A stretch of 64,000 nucleotides of DNA from an uncultured Phycisphaerae bacterium (GTDB lineage Bacteria; Planctomycetota; Phycisphaerae; UBA1845; Fen-1342), in the NCBI GenBank assembly GCA_937928595.1, contig CALGJV010000007.1, forward strand, positions 62,001 to 126,000, given 5' to 3'. A program made the position numbers and the translations under genes. This document shows, one piece after another, positions 25,782-34,482 of this stretch. The notes under the pieces are model-generated. The model saw only the letters and a list, made by a program, of their open reading frames with translations. It had not been told where the DNA came from and did no database searches. Numbering within the stretch: the first letter of the stretch is position 1; each line of letters opens with the position of its first letter.

Positions 25782-27191
25782 TCAGTGCAGGCCGCCGCCG
25801 CCGAGCTGCTTGGCGAGGTCGCCGATCACGGCCTTGGCGTCGCCGAAAAGCATGAACGTCTTGTCGAGGAAGTACAGCTCGTTGTCGATGCCCGCGAAAC
25901 CGGGGTTCTTGCTGCGCTTGATCGCGAACACCGTCCGGGCCTTGTCCGCGTCGATGATCGGCATGCCGTAGATCGGGCTGGTTTTGTCGGTGCGGGCGGC
26001 CGGGTTCACGACGTCGTTGGCCCCCACGACCAGGCACACGTCGCACTGCGGCATGTCGCCGTTGATCGCGTCCATCTCCACCAGGTCGTCGTACGGAATC
26101 TCGGCCTCCGCCAGCAGCACGTTCATGTGCCCCGGCATGCGGCCCGCCACCGGGTGAATCGCGAACTTCACCGTGATGCCGCGCTTCTTGAGCAGGTCGT
26201 ACAGCTCCCGCACCTTGTGCTGGGCCTGCGCGACGGCCATGCCGTAGCCCGGCACGACCACCACCAGGCTGGCCTGTTCGAGAACCTGGGCCGCGCCTTC
26301 GATCGTCTCGGCCTTGTAGAGTTTCTGCTCGCCGCCCGCCTGGGCCGCCTGCACCTGCCCGAACGCGCCGAACAGCACGTTCGTGAACGAGCGGTTCATC
26401 GCCTTGCACATGATGATCGACAGGATCAGACCGCTCGAGCCGTCCAGCGCGCCGGCCGTGATGAGCAGCTTGTTGTCGAGCACGAAGCCCATCGCCACCG
26501 CCGACAGGCCCGCGTAGCTGTTCAGGATGCTGATCACCGTCGGCATGTCCGCGCCGCCGATCGGCATCACCAGCATCCAGCCGAAGTTGAGCGCGAGCAG
26601 GATGATGGCGACGAAGAGCACCGGTGAGAGGATCCGCATGTCCGGGCGCAGGACCAGAATCACCCCCAGCAGAAGCGCCAACGCGAACGCGCCGAGATTC
26701 ACGAAGTTCTGGCCCTTGTACGTCCACGGCCGCTGCGGAATCCACTTCACTTCCTGGAGTTTGCCCGCCGCGACGATGCTGCCCGTGAACGTCAGGTAGC
26801 CGAGGATGATCTCCGCGATGATCGCCGTCATGCGGAAGGCGGTCAGCATCTCGGGCTCGTGCCCAAGCCAGTAGAAGTACTTGGCCGTGCCGACCAGGCC
26901 GGCGGCCAGGCCGCCGAACGCGTGCGACAGCGCCGTCCGCTGCGGGACGGCCGTGAGCGGCACGAGCGACAGCCAGACGCCGGGCACGATGGCGATGAGG
27001 ATCGGCACGGTGATCCACCAGTGGTGCAGGATCTGCGGCTTGGCCCAGGTCGCCGCCACGCCGAGCAGCATCGCCGCCACGCCGGCGAACACGCCCCGGC
27101 GGGCACTCTTCGGGTCGCTCATCCAGTGCAGCGACAGGATGAACAGCGCCGTCGCGACGAGGTAGGCGAGCTCGATCGAGTAGCGCGTCAT
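25782..27191 (-). CDS. pntB: NAD(P) transhydrogenase subunit beta
   Basis: The 469-residue beta chain of proton-translocating transhydrogenase. The N-terminal half has about nine membrane helices. The C-terminal NADP(H)-binding dIII domain shows 'VVVPGYGMAVAQAQHKVREL', 'FAIHPVAGRMPGHMNVLLAEA', 'VGANDVVNPAARTDKTSPIYGMP' and 'VFAIKRSKNPGFAGIDNELYF', all characteristic. The start overlaps the stop of the alpha-2 gene (ATGA). The enzyme couples the proton gradient to NADPH formation from NADH. Confidence 0.96.
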   Translation of the reverse strand: MTRYSIELAYLVATALFILSLHWMSDPKSARRGVFAGVAAMLLGVAATWAKPQILHHWWITVPILIAIVPGVWLSLVPLTAVPQRTALSHAFGGLAAGLVGTAKYFYWLGHEPEMLTAFRMTAIIAEIILGYLTFTGSIVAAGKLQEVKWIPQRPWTYKGQNFVNLGAFALALLLGVILVLRPDMRILSPVLFVAIILLALNFGWMLVMPIGGADMPTVISILNSYAGLSAVAMGFVLDNKLLITAGALDGSSGLILSIIMCKAMNRSFTNVLFGAFGQVQAAQAGGEQKLYKAETIEGAAQVLEQASLVVVVPGYGMAVAQAQHKVRELYDLLKKRGITVKFAIHPVAGRMPGHMNVLLAEAEIPYDDLVEMDAINGDMPQCDVCLVVGANDVVNPAARTDKTSPIYGMPIIDADKARTVFAIKRSKNPGFAGIDNELYFLDKTFMLFGDAKAVIGDLAKQLGGGGLH

Positions 27192-27808
27192 GCCGGGCCC
27201 CCCTGCTTCGTCTTGAACATCTTGAGCATGCGGTCGGTGATGAGGAACCCGCTGATGATGTTCGTCATCGAGGCGAACACGGCGATCGCGCCGAGCGTCC
27301 GGATCCAGACGGGGTACTGGCGGTCCGCGCCGGTCGGCTCCATGCCCGCCACGAGGATCGCCCCGACCACCGCGATCGCCGAGATCGCGTTCGTCAGCGA
27401 CATCAGCGGCGTGTGCAGCAGCCGCGAGACGCGGCGGATCACGCCGATCCCGATGAACGTGGCCAGCATGAAGACGAACACCATCGACATGTAGTCGAGC
27501 GGGACGTGTTCGCTGCCCGCGTGCCCGTCGGACGCCTTTGGCGCGGGACCGGTCGCCGGCGCGGGCGGCTTCGCGCCGGGCGCGGGGGTGGCGGCCGGCG
27601 TCGTCCCCGCCGCCGCCCGGGGCGGCAAGGCCGGACGCGTCGGCGACATCTGGGGGGCCGACGTCGCGGCCGGTGGCGGCGTGACGACGGCCGGCGGCTC
27701 GGCCGGAGCCGTCTCCGGCGGCGGCGGGGTGTCCTGGGCGGTGGCGAGTGCGGCCGCGGCCAAGCTCGCGATCAGCCCACAGAGCCCGAGACGTAAGCGC
27801 ATCAGCAT
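27188..27808 (-). CDS. pntAB: NAD(P) transhydrogenase subunit alpha part 2 with secreted Pro/Ala-rich N-terminal extension
   Basis: The last ~100 residues (from 'VPLDYMSMVFVFMLATFIGIGVIRRV') are the three-helix alpha-2 membrane subunit, with 'HTPLMSLTNAISAIAVVGAILV' and 'ASMTNIISGFLITDRMLKMF'. Usual alpha-2 proteins are about 100 residues; this one has 206. The extra N-terminal part begins with a signal-peptide-like segment (LGLCGLIASLAAAALATAQ) followed by ~80 residues dominated by Pro, Ala and Thr. Because alpha-2 of three-subunit enzymes is thought to begin outside, an exported N-terminus is topologically reasonable. The role of the extension is unknown. Confidence 0.88.
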   Translation of the reverse strand: MLMRLRLGLCGLIASLAAAALATAQDTPPPPETAPAEPPAVVTPPPAATSAPQMSPTRPALPPRAAAGTTPAATPAPGAKPPAPATGPAPKASDGHAGSEHVPLDYMSMVFVFMLATFIGIGVIRRVSRLLHTPLMSLTNAISAIAVVGAILVAGMEPTGADRQYPVWIRTLGAIAVFASMTNIISGFLITDRMLKMFKTKQGGPA

Positions 27809-27860
27809 CGCCCGAGTTCTCCTGGCGGCGCCGCGGATCCGGCGGCGTCGCGGCGGTCCT

Positions 27861-29012
27861 CTACGCGGCGGCGGTCGCCAGGGCCGTCCGAGTCGGCTCG
27901 TGGACGACCTCGCCGTTGTGCGTGATCAACGCCCCCTTCTGAATGTCGTCGTTCAGGTCGAGTTGGAACGTCTTGTCCTTCGTGAACGTCGTCACGAAGT
28001 TCGTCAGGTTCCGCGAGAAGAGCAGGCTCGCGTGCGTCGGCATCGTCGCGGGCAGGTTCAGCGGCGCGACGATCTTCACGCCGTGGTCCGTCACGATGGT
28101 CCGACCGGGCTGCGACAGCTCGCAGTTGCCGCCGCCGTCGGCCGCCAGATCGACGATCACCGCGCCGGGCTTCATGCGCCCGACGATCTCGGCCGAAATG
28201 AGCTTCGGCGCGAACACGCCGCCGATCAGCGCCGTGGTGATCACGACGTCCGACTGGGCGCACTGCTCGGCCAGCAATTCGCGCTGGCGGGCCTTGTCCT
28301 CGTCCGACAGCTCCTTCGCGTAGCCGCCCCCGGCGGCCGCGCTCTGCTTGAGCTCGATGCCGACGTAGCGCCCGCCGACGCTCTCGATCTGCTCCTTGAC
28401 CTCCGGGCGCACGTCCGTCGCGGCGATCTTCGCCCCGAGCCGGCGGGCGGTGGCGATCGCCTGGAGGCCGGCCACGCCGGCCCCGATCACGAACACGTTC
28501 GCCGGAAACACCGTGCCCGCCGCGGTCATGAACATGGGGAAGTATTTGCCGAGCTCGAGCGCACCGAGCAGCGCGCCCTTGTAGCCGATGATGTTGGCCA
28601 TCGACGAGAGCGTGTCCATCGCCTGGGCCCGCGTCGTCCGCGGAATGGCGTCGGTCGAGAACGCCGTGACGCCTTGCGCGGCCAGCGCCCGCACCGTGTC
28701 GAGATGGCGCGTCGGCATCAGGCTGGCCAGCAGCAGCGCGCCCCGTCGCAGCGGCGTCACCTCATCGCGCGGCGCGACCTGCGGCGCCGTCACCTTCAGC
28801 ACGAAGTCGCCCTCGCTCAACAGGGCGGCCGCCTCCGGCACCAGCCGCGCGCCGGCCTCGGCGTAGGCCGCATCGGGAAACCCGGCCGCCGTGCCGGCCC
28901 CCGCCTCGACCAGCACCTCGTAGCCCGCCTGCGCGAGCTTCTTGCACGATTCCGGTACGAGAGCCACGCGGCTCTCGCCCGGCCGCGTCTCTTTCGGAAC
29001 GGCGATCTTCAT
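27861..29012 (-). CDS. pntAA: NAD(P) transhydrogenase subunit alpha part 1 (NAD-binding)
   Basis: A 383-residue soluble dI domain related to alanine dehydrogenase. Motifs include 'IAVPKETRPGESRVALVPES' at the N-terminus, 'VFVIGAGVAGLQAIATARRLGA' (Rossmann NAD site), 'TDVRPEVKEQIESVGG' and 'VITTALIGGVFAPKLISAE'. It heads the pntAA-pntAB-pntB operon, an arrangement like Rhodospirillum with alpha split in two. GAGGT precedes the ATG. The gap to pntAB is 52 nt. Confidence 0.96.
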   Translation of the reverse strand: MKIAVPKETRPGESRVALVPESCKKLAQAGYEVLVEAGAGTAAGFPDAAYAEAGARLVPEAAALLSEGDFVLKVTAPQVAPRDEVTPLRRGALLLASLMPTRHLDTVRALAAQGVTAFSTDAIPRTTRAQAMDTLSSMANIIGYKGALLGALELGKYFPMFMTAAGTVFPANVFVIGAGVAGLQAIATARRLGAKIAATDVRPEVKEQIESVGGRYVGIELKQSAAAGGGYAKELSDEDKARQRELLAEQCAQSDVVITTALIGGVFAPKLISAEIVGRMKPGAVIVDLAADGGGNCELSQPGRTIVTDHGVKIVAPLNLPATMPTHASLLFSRNLTNFVTTFTKDKTFQLDLNDDIQKGALITHNGEVVHEPTRTALATAAA

Positions 29013-29132
29013 AGGGACCTCGACACTGGGCGCACGCCGGCGATTCGACCCATCGCCGGCGCGGAATGCCGGACCGCAAACGGGACTGCATTGTAGCCGC
29101 GGCCCGCGGCCCGTAAAGCATGCGCGCCGTCG

Positions 29133-29750
29133 TCAGTCGGCGCGATACAGCCCGCGCGCCGCGATATACGCCCGCACCGCTTCCGGTACGAGGTACCGGA
29201 CGCTCTGGCCGCGCCGCACCCGCGCCCGAATCTCGCGCGCCGCGATGTCAAGCGAGGGACTCGGGAGGACATTCGCCAGCAGCCGCGCGATCTGCTCCGG
29301 CGAGAACTGCGCCGCCAACGCCTCCGCCGGCGGTGCCGTGCTGCCCGGCCGGGCCACCGTCACGATCGTGCAGGCGTCGACCAGCTCGGCCGCCCGGTAC
29401 CAGGTGCCCAGCTCGACCAGGCTGTCCATGCCTATCAGCCAGCACACTTCGGTGCCGGGCCCGCCCGTCGCCCGGAAGTGCTCCACCGTGCGGATCGTGT
29501 AGTTGGGCCCCGGCTGCGAGAGCTCCCAGTCGCTGACCTCGAACTGCGGATCGTCGGCCGTCGCGGCCCGGCACATCGCGAGGCGATCCGCCGCCGCCGC
29601 CAGCCGCTGTGTGCGCTTGTGGGGCGGTGCGGCGCTGGGGAGCAGCACCACGCGCGGCACACCGAGAACCTCGGCGGCGTGACGCGCGACGATCAGGTGC
29701 CCGTGATGAATGGGATCGAACGACCCGCCATACAGTAGGACGCGCGCCAC
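29133..29750 (-). CDS. nadD: Nicotinate-nucleotide adenylyltransferase NadD
   Basis: A 205-residue nucleotidyltransferase of NAD synthesis. The N-terminal 'YGGSFDPIHHGHLIVAR' contains the HxGH nucleotide-binding motif. 'LPSAAPPHK' and 'WLIGMDSLVELGTWYRA' fit NadD, and 'AAREIRARVRRGQSVRYLVPEAVRAYI' corresponds to the C-terminal ISST-like/RxG region, with the usual SxT partly changed. It lies 21 nt after the TPR gene, so both probably share a promoter. Proximity to the NAD(P) transhydrogenase genes may reflect a cofactor theme. Confidence 0.93.
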   Translation of the reverse strand: MARVLLYGGSFDPIHHGHLIVARHAAEVLGVPRVVLLPSAAPPHKRTQRLAAAADRLAMCRAATADDPQFEVSDWELSQPGPNYTIRTVEHFRATGGPGTEVCWLIGMDSLVELGTWYRAAELVDACTIVTVARPGSTAPPAEALAAQFSPEQIARLLANVLPSPSLDIAAREIRARVRRGQSVRYLVPEAVRAYIAARGLYRAD

Positions 29751-29771
29751 GGTTTGCCGTCCGGCGGCGGC

Positions 29772-30440
29772 TCAGCCGGCGTCCGAGCGCGGCCGCACGC
29801 GGGGTGCGAGTTCGTCGATCAGTTCCTGGACGCCTTCCAGACGCGGGTGAATCTGCACCGCGCGCCGGTAATTCTGCAGCGCGGCCGGCAGTTTGCCCAG
29901 TTCGACCTCGGCGTGCCCCAGCGCCGCGGCCGCGGCGAAGTGGTAGGGATTGTGCTGAAGCGCCCGGCGGTAGGCCCGAGCGGCCATATCCGGCTGGTCG
30001 AGCAGGGCGCGGGCGACCCCGAGCTGGAACCACGCCTCGGCGAACTCGGGCTCCGCGCGGGTCAGACGCTCCAGGGCGGACACGGCGTAGACCGCCCGGT
30101 TGTCGCGGAGCGCCGCGACCGCCTCGGCGAGGGACTGGTTGCCCTCTTCCGACCCCGCCTGCATCCAGAGGCTCCAGAGGCAGTGTTCCGCGAGCCGCGC
30201 CACCCCCTCGTCCCGGTGCCGCAGGCACAACGCCAGCACCGGCACGTCCTGCATCGTCCCGCAGACCCCCAGGTACACAACGGCCGCGCGGGCCGCGAGC
30301 GGCGAAGCGTCCGCCAACATCGCGAGGATCTGGTCCGGCCGCGGTGGATTGTCCAGCAAGGCCGCGACCTGCTCGCGGTCTACGGATACCGCCGGTGCGA
30401 CGGATCGCAGCACCCGTTCAACCGTCGCATCTGACACCAC
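29772..30440 (-). CDS. HEAT/TPR-repeat protein
   Basis: A 222-residue cytoplasmic helical protein. The N-terminal half resembles HEAT-like segments ('ARAAVVYLGVCGTMQDVPVLALCL'). The C-terminal half has TPR units, e.g. 'AEAWFQLGVARALLDQPDMAARAYRRAL' and 'FAAAAALGHAEVELGKLPAALQNYRRAV'. There is no enzymatic motif. The start is a GTG with GGAG 9 nt upstream and a well-placed promoter. It precedes nadD in an apparent two-gene unit. Confidence 0.78.
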   Translation of the reverse strand: MVSDATVERVLRSVAPAVSVDREQVAALLDNPPRPDQILAMLADASPLAARAAVVYLGVCGTMQDVPVLALCLRHRDEGVARLAEHCLWSLWMQAGSEEGNQSLAEAVAALRDNRAVYAVSALERLTRAEPEFAEAWFQLGVARALLDQPDMAARAYRRALQHNPYHFAAAAALGHAEVELGKLPAALQNYRRAVQIHPRLEGVQELIDELAPRVRPRSDAG

Positions 30441-30567
30441 GCGGCGATACTCCAGCTAGACCGTATCCGCTCTCGGTGGAGGCCGGGGCGGGCTGTGCGG
30501 ACAACGTGCGGCCGCAGGGTCATGGAGAGTGGCCGCTCAGGGGCGAGGCTAGCCATCCTCGCATTGG

Positions 30568-30596
30568 ATGCTAGGCCGCCGAAAAACGGGGGTCAA
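30568..30596 (-). promoter_or_regulatory. Sigma-70-type promoter for the TPR-nadD unit
   Basis: On the minus strand TTGACC, 17-base spacer, TAGCAT; about 120 nt before the GTG of the TPR gene. Confidence 0.6.
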
Positions 30597-30672
30597 ACCG
30601 CGTTCGTACGTTCCGAGCGGCACCGTGCGCGATTGCGATACCGGGTTCCCCTAATAACCAGGCGGGCACGTC

Positions 30673-30690
30673 GCAGTGCGAACGCACTGC
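30673..30690. terminator. Hairpin downstream of the sigma factor gene
   Basis: Perfect 8-bp stem GCAGTGCG-AA-CGCACTGC, about 75 nt beyond the sigma-factor stop codon on the minus strand. There is no T-tract, so terminator function is tentative. Confidence 0.35.
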
Positions 30691-30765
30691 CCGCGCCCGG
30701 AATCGGAGAAGTTGCAGACCAAACGGGGAACTGCCGGTAACAAAGGAATGGCGGCCCCGAGGGGA

Positions 30766-31731
30766 TCAACTCGTGAGGACGGCGTTCTCCAGGGCGGAAC
30801 GGAGCTTCAGCAACGCCTTGTTCTGAATCTGACGCACCCGTTCCTTGGTGACGCCGATCATCTCACCGACCTGCTCGAGCGTCTTCGCACGCCGCTCGAG
30901 CGCCGGGGCGGTATCGTCGAGCGCGAAGCGGGCGCGAATGACCGCCTGCTCCACGTCGGTCAGTTGGGCAGCGTTCCTCTCCATGATGCTCCTCAACTCT
31001 CCCAGGCAGTCGGCCTCGAGCGAGGTCCGACGCTCGTTTCCGGTGTCCCCCTTCTCCATCGTCGGGTCGAACTCCGTCGGAAAGTGGCCGCGATGACGCG
31101 CGGACCTGGTTGCGACCCTCGAGAAGCTCTTCAGAATCGCCCGGCAGGCGTACGTGCTGAACTTGTAGCCGCGCGCGACGTCGAACTTGAAGACCGCCCG
31201 CAGCAGGGCCAGGTTGCCCTCGCTGATGAGGTCCGTCAGGTCGATGCCGACGATCCGGGTGCGCTTGGCCATCGCCAGCACCAGCGGCATGTTTTCACGG
31301 ACGATTTCGCTGCGGGCGTCGAGTGCCGCCCGCTCCCACAGCAGCAGTTCCTGGACGTCCGCGGCCGACAGGCGCGTGACCCCGCGTGCCTGAAGCAGGT
31401 CCACAACCCGCTTGCGGCAGTAGTTGAGCCGCAGGAACATGCGGATCTCAGGGTCGCTCACGCCGGCCGCGGGCGGGTCGAGCTGGTACACGCCGCTGTC
31501 GTCTTTCGCCGGCGCGGGCCGGTCGAAGAGCTGGGCCTGCACGTCGGGGTGGTCAAACAGGTCGTTCGGGATGTACTCCACGACGTCGCTGAGCAGGTTC
31601 CGAAGAATCTTCTGATCCTCGGGACTCAGCGCACGCAGGAGCGTGGCAGGCGGGAGCTTGCCCCGCGGATCGAATTCGCACGCCTTCGCCGCTGCTTCGT
31701 TGGACTGGCTCGGAAGCATCGCTTCTCCCAT
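30766..31731 (-). CDS. Sigma-70 family RNA polymerase sigma factor (group 2/3-like)
   Basis: A 321-residue sigma factor. Region 1.2/2.1 includes 'LLLWERAALDARSEIVRENMPLVLAMA'. Region 2.2-2.4 is 'LTDLISEGNLALLRAVFKFDVARGYKFSTYACRAILKSFSRV', which differs from the primary-sigma 'TYATWWIRQAI' sequence. Region 4.2 is 'TLEQVGEMIGVTKERVRQIQNKAL'. There is no long region 1.1 and region 3 is short, so it is an alternative (RpoS/SigB-like size) factor, not the housekeeping one. An ~80-residue N-terminal segment has no recognised domain. It has an upstream promoter plus an AT-rich palindromic island. Confidence 0.85.
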   Translation of the reverse strand: MGEAMLPSQSNEAAAKACEFDPRGKLPPATLLRALSPEDQKILRNLLSDVVEYIPNDLFDHPDVQAQLFDRPAPAKDDSGVYQLDPPAAGVSDPEIRMFLRLNYCRKRVVDLLQARGVTRLSAADVQELLLWERAALDARSEIVRENMPLVLAMAKRTRIVGIDLTDLISEGNLALLRAVFKFDVARGYKFSTYACRAILKSFSRVATRSARHRGHFPTEFDPTMEKGDTGNERRTSLEADCLGELRSIMERNAAQLTDVEQAVIRARFALDDTAPALERRAKTLEQVGEMIGVTKERVRQIQNKALLKLRSALENAVLTS

Positions 31732-31896
31732 CCGGTCGCGCCAGAGTGCGGAGCACGGCCGCTGCCATGCGCCGCATACGTCGGGTCAGACCGCGCCGAG
31801 GCGCAGCATGCCCGCGACACAAAGTCAAGTATGGGCCGACCGTCCGACAGGGGGAGCCAGTCATCGTCGGACACGGCATTCTGGGGAGCCGGGTGA

Positions 31897-31925
31897 AGTA
31901 TACCGTTTGGCGGGAGCGTGGGCAA
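31897..31925 (-). promoter_or_regulatory. Putative promoter of the sigma factor gene
   Basis: On the minus strand TTGCCC, 17-base spacer, TATACT; a TTGACA hexamer sits 7 nt further upstream of the -35. The predicted 5' leader is about 160 nt. Confidence 0.55.
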
Positions 31926-31957
31926 GTGTCAACTGAAGAACTTTGGGCTTGACTTTA

Positions 31958-32008
31958 GTTCGCGCAAATTAATTTCCATTAATCGATTATTAGCAATAAT
32001 TTGCGAAC
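31958..32008. promoter_or_regulatory. AT-rich palindromic island upstream of the sigma factor gene
   Basis: In otherwise ~70% GC DNA a ~70-bp AT-rich patch carries an inverted repeat, GTTCGC(GC)AAATTA and TAATTTGCGAAC, around a perfect central palindrome TAATCGATTA (31980-31989). It lies just upstream of the sigma-gene promoter. This is a candidate operator or UP-element region for regulating the alternative sigma factor. Confidence 0.5.
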
Positions 32009-32109
32009 GTTCCGCCGCTGCCTCAGGAACGCTCCTGCACGTGCCCGGGGCACATAACTCGGTCGGCACGGCCGGGAACACCCCGCGGATGCGCGTTACG
32101 CTACGCCCA

Positions 32110-33273
32110 TCACTCTTCCGGTGTCGACTCGCCCACGTTCGGTCCGGTAGTGTGGGGCCCGCCGGGGCCGCCGGTTGAGGCCGGTGCCGTGGCCGGCACG
32201 GGCGTGACGATCTGAATTGGGATGACCAGGGTCTGGTACTGCGGGTCGCGCGAGGTCGTCTCGATTTCGATCCGCGGCGTCGCGCCGTCCGGGATTCGGT
32301 CGCCCGGGGGCAACGTGACCACGATGTCGTACTGGGGGCGGGTCGCCTGGGTCGTGCCCGCCGGTGCGGGTCGCAGTTCAGCGTGGATCGACTCGACGTT
32401 GCTGCGCACGGCCTTGATCTCGATGGGCTCGTCCGGCGCGTAGCTGATCTTCACGACGCGCCGGATGTCGAGCACCGAGTTCTTCGGCAGCCGCAAGGTG
32501 GCCGGCTGCACGGTCACGGGCGGCTGCACGAATCCGTAGACGTTCACGCGAATCTCAGGCAGCAGGCTCAGGTTGGTTTCCAGCAGGACCGGCACCTGCA
32601 ACGCGCCGACCTTGAGCGGCGGCCGCGTGGTCGCCGTCACCTCGTAGCGGCGTCCCGCCTCCAGCTCCTTGAGCTCGATGGCGTACGGGCCGAACTCCTG
32701 CTGTGGCTTCAGCTTCAGCAGGAGCGGCTCCTCGTACAGGCTCGTCAGTTCCACCCTGCGGGTCTCATTCGACCGCTGGAAAAGCTGTCCGAACGCGATA
32801 CCGCCATCGGGTGTGAGCTTGTAGAGCGGCGACACGTTCCCCCTGATCGCGATACCGACCACCGGCGTCACCGGGTCGTTGCAGGTAATGGTGACGGTCT
32901 GATTCGCCTTGCCGAGCTTGGTTCGACTGTCGTACCCGATCTTCATGCGGTCCTGGCCACCCGGCTCCAACGGCGAGCGCGGCTTGCTGGTGACCGTGCA
33001 ACCGCAGGAAGTCTTGACGTCCAGCGTCAGCATTTCGTCACCGAGGTTCCGGATGGTCACCTCGAACTCGAGCGGCTGACCCTGCCAGACCTCGCCGAAG
33101 TTCCACTCGTGCGCGCTCACATCAATCCGTGGTACGAGAGTCGGCTTCGGAGGAGGCGGAGGAACGACCTCCGGCGGCGGAAGCTCGATCGGCTGAGCGC
33201 CGGCGCTTATGCAAAGCATTGCCGAGAAGAGTGTTGCGCGCACAACGCTGACTGTCCGCCGCGCCATGCTCAT
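32110..33273 (-). CDS. DUF1573 secreted protein, downstream member of a tandem pair
   Basis: A 387-residue exported protein: signal peptide (VVRATLFSAMLCISAGA), a Pro-rich linker, then a DUF1573 (immunoglobulin-like, ASH/PapD-type) domain with 'HEWNFGEVWQGQPLEFEVTIRNLG' and the hallmark 'TSCGCTVTS'. Two further beta-sandwich-like segments follow. DUF1573 proteins are typical of planctomycetes and Bacteroidetes envelopes; their function is not established. AGGAGT precedes the ATG. It lies 24 nt after its paralog and at the end of the Tad pilus locus. Confidence 0.85.
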   Translation of the reverse strand: MSMARRTVSVVRATLFSAMLCISAGAQPIELPPPEVVPPPPPKPTLVPRIDVSAHEWNFGEVWQGQPLEFEVTIRNLGDEMLTLDVKTSCGCTVTSKPRSPLEPGGQDRMKIGYDSRTKLGKANQTVTITCNDPVTPVVGIAIRGNVSPLYKLTPDGGIAFGQLFQRSNETRRVELTSLYEEPLLLKLKPQQEFGPYAIELKELEAGRRYEVTATTRPPLKVGALQVPVLLETNLSLLPEIRVNVYGFVQPPVTVQPATLRLPKNSVLDIRRVVKISYAPDEPIEIKAVRSNVESIHAELRPAPAGTTQATRPQYDIVVTLPPGDRIPDGATPRIEIETTSRDPQYQTLVIPIQIVTPVPATAPASTGGPGGPHTTGPNVGESTPEE

Positions 33274-33297
33274 TACTCCTGAGCCCCCGCCTTGTTC

Positions 33298-34392
33298 TCA
33301 ACGACCCCCGTCTCCATCCGTCCCCGGCCCGGGCAGCCCGTGGATACGCCGCTGAAACTCGGCCAGGTCGCTTGTCACAAGCACTTTTACGACAGGAACT
33401 TGCGGGTCATTCGTCTGGAACTCGAGCGTCAGTCCCTCCTTGGGCAGGGACTTTGCCGGCGGCAGTTCGACCACCGCATATGTGTAGTACGTCGGTCGCG
33501 GATCGAGTTCGGCCATGCCGCCGGTGGGCGGCTGCGACGGGTTCAGTTTGAACTTGACGTCGGGGTGCGCGCAGGTGGCCCCCGTGATCTCGAACTTCGC
33601 CTCGCCGTAGTACCGCAGCGTTACGGTCCGGCTATCCGGCTTGTCGGACGTCCTCGGGTCGTCGGGCTTGAGGTAGATCGCCGGCGGTTGGGCTTCCACG
33701 AGGCCGAGGATGACCACCTGGAAGGGGACCGTCACGTTGGGATCGCGCGGCGAACTGGTCCGCAAGACGATGTTCCCTCGGTACGTGCCCGGCGACAGGG
33801 CGCGGTTCGTGCGCCCGACGAGGTCCCATGTGAGGCCCGGGGCCGTCTCCACCAGCTCCACGTCGAGGAACGCGGCGTCCTTCGAGAGCACCTCGAGCTG
33901 GAGCGGCTGACTGAGCTGGTTCTCGAGCCGGCACCGGCCCGTCAGGCCCGGCTTCTGTTCCAGGGACCGCAGGACCAGGCCGCCGATCGGCCTGGTGAAC
34001 AGCGTCCGCTTCACGTGGCCCTTGATGTCGAACTGGACCTCGGCGCGGGCGGGGTCGTTGCTCTTGATGATGACCTTGGACCCGACTTCGCCCTGCTTGC
34101 CGTTGGTGTCGAACACGACCGGGATATTCGTGGACTCGCCCGGCGGGATCCGCATCCGGTCCGGCTGGGCCACGGTGCAGCCGCACGTGGACCTGACCTC
34201 GCTGAGCACCAGCTCGGCCTCGCCGGCGTTGCGGAGCGTGAGCCGGAGCGACGGCTTCTCGCCGTGCCACACCTCGCCGAAGTTCCAGGATGGCTGAGAC
34301 AGGACGAGGCGTGGTGCCGGGGCTTGGGCGGCCGCGCCCCCCGCGAGTCCGGCCGTGACGACGATGGCGAGTCGGAAGCAGTGGCGGTTCAC
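33298..34392 (-). CDS. DUF1573 secreted protein, upstream member of a tandem pair
   Basis: A 364-residue paralog of the following gene. It has a signal peptide (LAIVVTAGLAGGAAAQA), then 'PSWNFGEVWHGEKPSLRLTLRNAGEAELVL' and 'STCGCTVAQPDRM', the DUF1573 core, followed by two more beta-rich regions including 'NIVLRTSSPRDPNVTVPFQVV'. The start is GTG with GGGAGA upstream. It is 90 nt downstream of tadC on the same strand and may be co-transcribed with the pilus genes; a structural or chaperone-like role in the envelope is only inference. Confidence 0.85.
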   Translation of the reverse strand: MNRHCFRLAIVVTAGLAGGAAAQAPAPRLVLSQPSWNFGEVWHGEKPSLRLTLRNAGEAELVLSEVRSTCGCTVAQPDRMRIPPGESTNIPVVFDTNGKQGEVGSKVIIKSNDPARAEVQFDIKGHVKRTLFTRPIGGLVLRSLEQKPGLTGRCRLENQLSQPLQLEVLSKDAAFLDVELVETAPGLTWDLVGRTNRALSPGTYRGNIVLRTSSPRDPNVTVPFQVVILGLVEAQPPAIYLKPDDPRTSDKPDSRTVTLRYYGEAKFEITGATCAHPDVKFKLNPSQPPTGGMAELDPRPTYYTYAVVELPPAKSLPKEGLTLEFQTNDPQVPVVKVLVTSDLAEFQRRIHGLPGPGTDGDGGR

Positions 34393-34482
34393 GAGACGTC
34401 TCCCAACGATGGGCGCCCTCGCGGACGCTCTGGGCGATTATAACCGCGCGGGGGGCGGCCCGTGACCGATGGACGCCGGTGC

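Noticed and set aside
23932-27018. A 1028-codon open frame on the minus strand
   Set aside because: It overlaps the second PEP-CTERM gene, the zinc-ribbon gene and pntB in a wrong phase; its low-complexity composition has no domain.
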